DNA from: Dermatemys mawii
Lineage: Eukaryota; Chordata; Testudines; Dermatemydidae
DNA: 64,000 nt
Direction: 5' to 3'
Assembly: GCA_007922305.1 (NCBI GenBank)
Contig: ML677365.1
Location: forward strand, 18,729,241 to 18,793,240
Shown here: positions 56,196 through 64,000 of the stretch, piece by piece
Layout: every line of letters starts with the position of its first letter
How positions within the stretch are numbered: position 1 is the first letter of the stretch
Made by a program: the position numbers and the translations under genes
The notes under the pieces: generated by a model
Database searches by the model: none
What the model saw: only the letters and a program-made list of their open reading frames with translations
Told to the model about the DNA's origin: nothing

Positions 56196-57399
56196 TTATT
56201 AATAAACAAATCGGGATGATTCATTTGTTAACTCTGCCAAAGGTGCAGGCCTAAGGACAGGAAGTCAGTGTTGTGCTTTACAGAGACCCATGCAACCTGT
56301 GTAGATACCACTCAATGAAAACATAGTGTGTTATAGTGGCAGCATACTGAGGCCCCTTCAGTGGTAAATACCCTCTCCTTAGTGCAAGATTGCCTTCTTA
56401 CACATTCTTTCCCAGCATGCATCTCAGGTTCTAACCCTTTAAATCTGGCAGAGCAAAGCAGCTGTGGCCCAGAAGTGGCCATCTTGTAAGTGCTTACTCT
56501 TGTTGCTTACCGAATTCTCCTTTTCCCTCCTAGCAAGTCTGATGCATTCAATCTCTTTGTGACTTCAATGGCTAGAAGACAAGAGACTTGAGGACTTATA
56601 GCAGTTCTCCCCAGCAGAACTGCCAACAGCCCTGTTTTGGTTCTGACCTTGTCAGTTTTTGAAAAAACACATCATTTAACTGCTGAACTAGCCAAGTCCT
56701 TGGGATGGGCCGGCTGCCCAACTGTTCATCAGCCCACTCTTCTTGTTCTTGTCAGTTTCCTTTCTTAGCTTCAGGCAGCTGGCTCAGTCTCCAGCATCTG
56801 CCACTCTACCAGGCTCAACAAGAGGCTTCCATGGAGACTGAAAGCAGAGGTCAGCCCTTTAGGGGAAACTGTAAGTGGGAGTAGATGGGGCACTATAGGA
56901 GGAGGAATGTGGAGAGGTGTATGAGGGGAACTAGGAGCCGTGGGGGAGCTGTGAGGGAACAGGAGCAAAATGCTTTTGAGGGACAACTTTTCAAATAAAC
57001 CAGATGCCTGGGGGCTGCTGAAGGGCTTTATGTTTACACTGGTGACTGTGATTTCTCTCTGCTCCCCTTCTAGCCCTTTCCACCATCTAAAATGAAAATA
57101 ACCTAAAAGTCAACAGAATGTGGATGGAAATGTAGGGGCATATCCTACAAACATTCACTCATGCTTAAATTTACTGACATGCGTAGCCCCACTGGAGTTA
57201 ATTTATCTGCTTGTGCTTAAAGTTAAGCACTTGTGTAAGTGTTTGCAGGATTGGGGCCTGAGTGACTGCCCAGCACATTTGATCATTTTTAAGAGGGGAA
57301 AAGTTGTAGTTTGCCAATCAGACCTTTATTTGTAAAAGGGGCATTTTGTTTGTGGCCAGCATGTTTTTTTTCATTTGAAAATTTAGTAATAATAATAAA
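56196..57399. other. No recognised feature
   Basis: No supported feature in this interval. Confidence 0.4.
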
Positions 57400-57605
57400 T
57401 ATCTGCCTCTTATACAGTACTTTTCATTAGTACACCTCAAAGCACTTTATGAAGGAGGTCAGTATCATCATCTCCATTGTATAGATGGGGAAACTGAAGT
57501 ACAGGGAGGTGAAGTGATTTGTCCAGAAGGCAGTAGCAGAGTCAGCAATAGAATCAGGTTTCCTGAAGCGCAGTCCAGTGCACTAATCTTTAGGCCACAC
57601 TAGTT
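57400..57605 (-). repeat. MIR/L2-type ancient repeat
   Basis: Shows the usual wording in order: tcatcatctccattgtatag, atggggaaactgaagtacag, ggaggtgaagtgatttgtcc, then gtagcagagtcagcaataga and a gtgcactaatctttaggcca end. The gggaaactga...aagtgatttg string is reverse-oriented relative to the standard MIR sense strand. Confidence 0.7.
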
Positions 57606-57854
57606 GCTACTGTTCTGATTGCTTTGTGTTTTAGTTGTAATTTTGTTTGTGCTATTAAAAAGGGAAATATTTATAACTAGCCTATTTTCTCAAGTATAAA
57701 GTGAAAACTTGTTTGGTGCTTGTTTGCTTTTATTTTTACAAGGGAAAAATGTATCTTGGCAGAAAATTTTGTAATTTTAAAAATGAAATGATTTCCCATA
57801 AACATGTATTTTCAATAGAAAACTGAGAAAAATAATTGGTCCAAATTAGGTTAG
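57606..57854. other. No recognised feature
   Basis: AT-rich spacer. Confidence 0.35.
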
Positions 57855-57875
57855 TTTTTTTTTTTTTTTTTTTTT
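57855..57875 (+). repeat. Poly(T) tract (21 bases)
   Basis: An uninterrupted run of about 21 T followed by AAAAA. Confidence 0.9.
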
Positions 57876-58643
57876 AAAAAGGAGAACTTTATAGTTAGAC
57901 TGCATGGAACTACTGGTTATTATTTGTGTGAAGCATTAGGTCTCTTCTAAAGACACAACTCTCAGGTATAGTATTTTGCATCATAATTACATATTTATTT
58001 TATCTACTGCACATCCCTCTCTTGCAAAATTCTAGACCCACTGCTGCACTCTCATCTATACAGCACAGGGTGTGGCCTACAGAATGACACTCCTGATGAG
58101 AGCTGAGTGAAACGTGGGGGAAAGTTTTTCAGACACAATCTTTTGAATACTGAGTTACTTTTCAATTTAAGCATGTTTACAGCCCTTTTTACTCACTGTT
58201 TTTACAAACATTGCAGCCAACAGGGAAATGGCTATTCTGGCGAAATACTTGTATTCACATCTAACCACAAACATGTGTGAATCTGGGGATTCTCCATTTG
58301 CTGCTTGTTTGTAAAGTTTCATTTTGGAAGCTCAAGCATATTCTCTGTAGCTTAGGTGACCATCCCCCACCAAGAATAACAAGTAGACATGCTAAAAAGA
58401 ATGACTGTTATTATATTGCCTACCACAATATAATGAGACAATTCAGAACAGCATGATCAGTGATGATCACGTGACTAGTGAACAGTTCGAGAACATCCCA
58501 TAGGCTGGGATATATTTTGCATAAAGACACAGTGTTAATCAGCCATTTACAAATAACTCATACAGCTAGAAGGATCAGAGTTTACCTTTGGAGAATTGCA
58601 ACCAGACAAATGAATTAAATTAATCAAGTAAGTAGCTTACTGC
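57876..58643. other. No recognised feature
   Basis: AT-rich spacer with no supported feature. Confidence 0.4.
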
Positions 58644-59060
58644 CTACAGTTTGCCCAGCTCTGCTTCAGACTGTTTTTGAGAAGAATTAATTGGCCATTC
58701 TAAAAGAAGTGGTTGATCAGATTGCTGCAAAAGGCGGTGACCACTTGTGCTTTGGATCCATAGTGCAAAGATGTGTGTCCTGTTGTTTTTGATGTTGCAA
58801 ATGCCCACAATCCTCTCATTGATTCCTAGTTCAGTAGCTGTGCTGGATACTAAGGAATCAAGCAGGGGAAGGGGTAGCTTCCATGAGCCCACTTTTCTTA
58901 GCAAAGCAGAGATTCTTCTTCCATCTCTGTCTACACAGGGAGCCATGGGAGCGTCTCTTTGCATGGGCTGTCCAAATCCTGCCTACTCACTGAGCAGTGG
59001 AACTGCACTATTACTGCAGCCACAGAGGGGACAGGGGACTTGCCCCTTGCAGAACACCCT
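58644..59060 (-). other. Possible decayed coding remnant, unrecognised (minus strand)
   Basis: A 106-codon minus-strand frame (58644-58964) reads MQRDAPMAPCVDRDGRRI, then VGSWKLPLPLLDSLVSS, then GINERIVGICNIKNN and DQPLLLEWPINSSQ. Hydrophobic and charged residues alternate in a protein-like way. Upstream in the same direction another frame gives CPLCGCSNSA. An overlapping plus-strand frame (58747-59151) is open too, which weakens either case. I recognise no family. It could be a piece of a transposon gene or a processed pseudogene. Confidence 0.25.
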
Positions 59061-59431
59061 TATGTTTCCCACATGGTTTGTGCTAAAGATCTTGTCAGTG
59101 GGCGGCATGAATAATTGTTGGCCATTTCTCAGTAACCTACTGATTCTTTAGAGTAGAAAAGGGAATCAGGACCTAACCCTGCAATTAATTGTTTGCTTCA
59201 CTTTATGCTGTATGAAGTTGCATCTGCTTATCATCAGGGCAGCGACACTAATGTAATCGTACTTAAGGTCTGCATGTTTTTGGCTACATTGAATAAGGTT
59301 GCAGTGTCACCTTGAAAGCTATTGCTCACCTGTCTTCTAGGCAGTGTTAGCTTTGTTGCAATATCTCATCTAAATGATTAATTTTATATGTTCAGTTCAG
59401 TTCATATAATGAAGCACCTGTCCTGTATGTA

Positions 59432-59551
59432 GGATGACCAGATAGCAAGTAAGAAAAATTGGGATGGAGGTGGGGGGTAATAGGAGCCTATATAAGAAAA
59501 AAGACCCCAAAATTGGGACTGTTCCTATATAATCAGGACACCTGGTCACCC
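59432..59551. mobile_element. Short MITE with TA duplication (120 bp)
   Basis: Left end ggatgaccagatagcaagta and right end cctggtcaccc are inverted repeats (ggatgaccag against gggtgaccag), flanked by TA dinucleotides at 59430-59431 and 59552-59553. TA duplication suggests a Tc1/mariner-type source. The interior gggggtaataggagcctata and gaccccaaaattgggact wording is a common turtle repeat. Confidence 0.65.
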
Positions 59552-59553
59552 TA

Positions 59554-61120
59554 TCTGTGTGCAAGTTGATTGTTTCCTATAGCTTTGCTGCCCTTAGGAG
59601 CATTTATTGAGAAGTACAACTTTTCCTTTCCCTTTTATGAAGATGACATCTACCTAGGATTGAATTTTCTGATTTCTATTTCTCCATCTGTGATGAATTT
59701 GGGAGGTTAATGTTGAATTTGCAGATTTCTTTTGATAAGCATATTAAAAATATTGTTTAAAAGAACTTTTTCTTATCTGAAAAATATAGTGGGAATGAAA
59801 TCCTGCCTGACTTCTGTGGTTTTCAAGAAAGTTTTACTTACTTCTGTTGTACTTTCTTTGGATTGCTGCAATTGTACGTTAACAGCTTTGCCAAAACTGT
59901 TAGTGCAGAGGTGCCTTTGGCCCTGAATGCAGCAGTAAGAATGATTCTGGTGGTACCTATAGGAATAAGCATATTCTTTTTTCTAAATTTAGTGTGTTCC
60001 TATTTCAGTCTTGTTGATCTAAAGGAGGCCTAATGACTTAAGCTCAAACTTGTTGGCAGAACTACTTTTTTGAGAATGGAGTGGACAACTTATTCCAAAA
60101 GCCAGACTTTGTCATCCCTGAAGCTGTGATTTGGGTCTTCTCATGACCTCTGTTTTCTGGGCATAGGATCTAGGTTGCAGATTGTGGGGGCTCCAAGCTT
60201 CAATCTTTTAGTTTCTAATCAGTGTTTTCCCTCCTACTCCCTCCTACCCCCTAAGTATGTAATATTGTTGCCTGTAACAACCTGTGAGTGCAAAAGGACA
60301 TACCACAATTGTCAGCTATATACTGTCCATATGCCAATGTTCAGTCAGAGTACAAAAGCTTCTCTGTTCTTTTCAAAATAGCTAGAGTGAGAGACTTACA
60401 AACAACTAAACAGCACTTGTGCAGGCCTGATATATTCTGTTCACCTTTTTGGCAAAATTCTTCATTTGAGGAGTGAAATGGGAGGCTATTTTTAAAGCAA
60501 CAGTTTTGGCTAATGTATCAGGATTTTTCATTAAGAAACATAATTTTGGTCATTACACTTGTATTGTAAAGCTTGACATAAATATCCTGAAACAAAAAGT
60601 ATCACAGTCATAGTGTGTACTGGAAGAAACTCTTGTAGAAGTTCATGGGTTTTTTGGTCTCGTCTATAGTGGTTTCTTCATCTTTAATATTAATTGACAT
60701 TAATGTAAAGAAACATACTGGACAGATATCAAACATCTGATTGCGAGAATTTAAATTATACATCTTTTTTCTTTTTAATAGAGGGAGACTTTTCTAACAC
60801 TTACAAGCAAACACGATAAGCAAGCAGGGCCATAACAGTATAAAAACGGAGTGCTTCAGAAGAAACTTTTACTGTGCAATGCAGAAATCAATCTTCAATC
60901 ACAGAAAAGTCCCCATAGTCACTAAGATCAGGCAAAGCAAATGTTTTCTACTGATCTTATTATATTTGATTTTAGATTCAGTCGAGAATCCAAACTAAAC
61001 TGTTTTCATCTCACTGAAGTTTTTGGTTGAAGGTGCTGAGCCAATGTGTGTTTCCTCTAAATGTATGGGTTCTTGTCGGGAAGAAACAGACGGAGACAGC
61101 TTGCGGAAGGAGGCGACCTG
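59554..61120. other. No recognised feature
   Basis: AT-rich sequence up to the second assembly gap. The segment 61060-61120 (gggaagaaacagacggagac) and 61131-61200 (gtttatagagcgtggtttgc) is less AT-rich and may be a repeat cut by the gap. Confidence 0.35.
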
Positions 61121-61130
61121 NNNNNNNNNN
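61121..61130. other. Assembly gap (10 N)
   Basis: Ten undetermined bases; the true missing length is unknown. Confidence 1.
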
Positions 61131-62459
61131 GGTTCAGAAGTTTATAGAGCGTGGTTTGCCAGCGCTCAAGGCCTTCAGGTTCTTTATTACAAAGGGAGAA
61201 TTAATTTTAAAATGGCCATTTTACAGTTAGGATGTGACTGATATTAGTCATTTTTAGTCTGGAATAAGATTTGTATTGATCTGCAATGTTTGAGATAAAA
61301 ATATGCTGTCATAGGTTGCTGTGTTTATTAATCTTGTTTCAGATTGTGTAGGCTTATGCTGAAAGTTCAGTTACTAAAAGAATTAATTAAAAATAATTGC
61401 TTACTACTATTTTAACATTAATTCACTTTCCAGAACCATTCATTTTGTTGCATGCCTTCATGTGACCATCCTAAGCCCATGAAATAAGGTAATCCCTAGA
61501 CACAGGCTGAAAGTACATATTGTAAACAGTTTCCAAAAACTCGGTGAAGGTAGAGTAGATGAATATAAACTGATCATACAACTGGACTCACAGAGTCAAA
61601 TTATCCATTAGGGACATATGCATGCCTAATTTGTCTGAGGAAACACACAATCTACATGTGCAAATCAGATATCTGTGCACACACACTTGGCCAGATATAT
61701 GCCTACCAGGCTGTGTCATTTGATTTGAGAGACAAGGTGGGTGAGTTAATGCCTTTTATTTGACCAATTTCTTTTGGTGAGAGAGACAAGGTTTCGAGCT
61801 TCCGTACATATCTCTCACTCCCTTTAGTTTCTCTCTTTCGCTTAGCCACTTTAGACCATGTTTTCTGGTCTTTGGTTTTAGACAGATAAACAGCATGATA
61901 TTGTAAGTGGCTTGTGTTCCAAAGCCCGTCTGCAACAGTCATTGGGACATCCAAATGCTGTGTTGGTATAATGTTTTGCAATAGATATTAGAAGTAAACC
62001 ACAAATAGAAACCGCATTATTAATTGCCTGGTTTAAACCCACAAAAACAAGGAAACTCAAAGACAATATAAGAATAGTAAAGTGGTAAGGAGTTGATAAA
62101 AACATACAAGTTTGGAGCTAAAGTCTTGTTCCCCATAAATGCCGACTTTGTACTTTGTATTTATGGGATAGAATCTTCCTTCCTGTAGTCATAACACAAA
62201 ATAACTCTGTCCAGTACTGCAGCCTCCAGAATGCGGTGGCAACAGTAGCCTGCTGTGTTGCTGGTCAGTGGATCTGTGGATTGTGGACTCGCTAGCAGGG
62301 CTGGATGAAGATTATGAGGGGCTTAAGGCTAATGGAAGGGAAGCACCTAGGTATGTATTACATATTGCAAAGAAATTATGAAGTCAAAAAACATTTATCT
62401 ACATACATATTTATATATTATTTATTTATTTACGTAAAATTAACAAATTTATTCTACTC
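61131..62459. other. No recognised feature
   Basis: AT-rich interval with no supported feature. Confidence 0.35.
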
Positions 62460-64000
62460 TCACTGTCCTCAGTTCTTCAAACAATTTCCCCCCCTAGCTT
62501 TAGCTGTGGCAAAGTCATGAATGATGTCATCATAATTCAAAGACTTGACAATTTCATTCTCAGCTCTGAAGAGGGACAAAGCACTGAGATGCTCTTAAGT
62601 CATGGATGATCATAGGACATTTCTGACCCTTGTTAGAAGAGAGAAGGAATGTTCTCCACTACAGTCAGTGATCATTCATGAAAAATATAGCCATAAGGCA
62701 CTTTCAACATTTGGGAAACATTCTGTCACATTGGATTCACTGATAACTTGATACATCCAGATAGATATGCTTTCGTTATCTTTCTGAAAGTGATGTGAAT
62801 TCAACAAATCGAAGAAATTCTTTAGTAAAATTGACTGGGAGATCGTCTGGGTACTTCTGATACAGATGTTTGATACCATCACTGACTTTGGAACTTGCAA
62901 TGTTAAGCAAAAAATTTGTCGGTATACTCAAGGTTCTGTCAATATTTTTGTAAGCCTCAATCCAATGTTCTAATGAACTCTTCAGTTTGTCGATGATGGT
63001 GATAAAGTTGTTAACTCTGAAAGCCTCTTTGTCACTGAATGAGTGAGCGGTTGCATTGTCACATGTCTTCTGTCTTTTGTGGCATTCGGCTGACTTATAC
63101 TTGCATAGCAGTCCTTGAAGCCTCCTGAATTTCATACTCTTCAAAACTATCCTGCATTTGTTGAAGAACAATTCCAATACTCCTCATTAGGTTTACAGCA
63201 GTGGAAAAGTCAACTGAAGCACTTTGCAAGCTTAGATTGCACCTACTGAATGGCTGACTGCTGAAAGAAACTGCTGAAGATGATCCCCTATTTCTAACAG
63301 CTTTATTTCTATAGCTCTACTCAAAAGACCAGGTTCAGCTGAAGTATATCTTTCCAGACCTCCCACAAAATACCAGTTTCCAAAGTGTGCATTGCAGCAC
63401 TCAGGATCTTTGCACCTTTTCTTGTTGCTGATTTTTGAGATTCATCATCCTTGATGCTCTCTAGTGCTTCAAGGTTGTTGGGATACCCCAGAACAACTGC
63501 ATTCACAGCTTCAGCATTGGCACTCCATCATGTCTCTGAGAGTGATTTGGGACTTGGCATTCCTTTGATAGTGAATGTCTAAGAATCATCCAATGACTGG
63601 TTGACGCAGAGAAAAAATTGTACAACTCTTTGATAAATCCAAACAAAGAAACTGGTTCAACACAACAATCCACAGCAGACTAGCCAGCAAGGTTGAGTGA
63701 GTGTGCAGCACATGGAAGGATTTAGTTGGGATTAGTCCTGCTTTGAGCAGGAGGTTGGACTAGATGACCTCCTGAGGTCCCTTCCAACCCTGATATTCTA
63801 TGATTCTATCATTCTAATCAACCAAAGCATTGCGCTCTTTTGTCTTTGCCTGCATCCCTGAATATTTGCCAATGCCACTCACATTCCTTGCATTGTCATA
63901 GCTTTGGCCATGACAAAGGCTGATGTTAATCCCATTTTTGGGGAAGAAATAGATTCTGATTGGTGTACTCTCACTTTATCAATGAAAAGTCTGCTTGCTT
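62460..64000 (-). pseudogene. hAT transposase of ZMYM1/TTF type, broken, truncated by window end
   Basis: Minus-strand readings in several frames follow the order of hAT proteins annotated as zinc-finger MYM-type 1-like. Near 63900: CHGQSYDNARNVSG, with KYSGMQAKTKERN after it. After a CR1 tail insertion: PCAAHSLNLAG near 63680-63715, then VDCCVEPVSLFGFIKELYNF. Then an open frame at 63321-63506 (AVVLGYPNNLEALESIKDDE) and one at 62776-63177 (RVNNFITIIDKLKSSLEHWI, LYQKYPDDLPVNFTKEFLRF). The C-terminal dimerisation region is visible near 62500-62600 (SALSLFRAENEIVKSLNYDD, then IIHDFATAK). Frameshifts, stops and the CR1 insertion make it a pseudogene. The N-terminal TTF/zinc-finger part would lie beyond 64000. 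It could be an autonomous relative of hAT elements, but nothing here links it to the short hAT elements of this window. Confidence 0.75.
63721..63816 (+). mobile_element. CR1 3' tail inserted in the hAT transposase
   Basis: A 96-bp, 5'-truncated CR1: tttagttgggattagtcctg, gttggactagatgacctcct, gaggtcccttccaaccctga, ending in ttctatgattctatcattct. The hAT coding order is interrupted exactly by it, so it is younger than the hAT copy. Confidence 0.9.

Overview
This window looks like part of a cryptodiran turtle genome. The evidence is repeat content: chicken-repeat-1 (CR1) LINEs with the ATTCTATG-type 3' end, a tRNA-derived SINE with a CR1-like tail of the kind I know from hidden-necked turtles, PIF/Harbinger elements with a Myb/SANT protein, and many hAT-type short elements. 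The species call is inference. I see no host exon that I can defend. The window is best read as intergenic or deep intronic DNA filled with transposons of several ages. Two 10-N assembly gaps are present (25193-25202, 61121-61130).

Layout. 1-7.3 kb is AT-rich sequence with a few old repeats, including an L2-like LINE end. 7.3-11.4 kb holds two related solo LTRs in opposite orientation, each with a perfect 5-bp target duplication. 12.8-16 kb holds two decayed LINE coding fragments, a palindromic short repeat and a 765-bp CpG-rich hAT element. 16.97-18.9 kb is a CR1 reverse-transcriptase relic whose tail carries a 308-bp foldback hAT element. 19.38-21.93 kb is the most striking object: a 2550-bp DNA transposon with CACTG termini, a 3-bp TAG duplication and one uninterrupted 564-codon transposase-like gene on the minus strand. 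24.5-27.9 kb is a nest: a CR1 ORF1 (SGNH-esterase type) on the minus strand split by a hAT element, with one solo LTR inside its right flank and another abutting its left side. 30.3-32.9 kb has two more hAT-like elements and a Harbinger-like MITE.

37.25-41.25 kb is a nearly complete 3995-bp PIF/Harbinger transposon with a TCA duplication. A broken Myb/SANT gene lies on the plus strand and a HARBI1-like transposase, broken by one TGA and one frameshift, on the minus strand. A 132-codon antisense ORF sits inside the probable Myb intron. 42-42.8 kb is an internally deleted CR1 carrying a 199-bp near-perfect palindrome bounded by 13-bp direct repeats. 44-53.3 kb has three more hAT elements, one of which (1401 bp) sits inside a tRNA-derived SINE, and a MITE made of three consecutive hairpins. 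The right end (62.5-64 kb) is a decayed hAT transposase of the ZMYM1/TTF type, minus strand, interrupted by a CR1 tail and running off the window.

Most hAT insertions carry 8-bp target duplications with a central TA (nnnTAnnn), the pattern reported for the Buster branch of hAT. Coordinates of element ends were read by eye from terminal repeats and target duplications. Family names without such support are given lower confidence.
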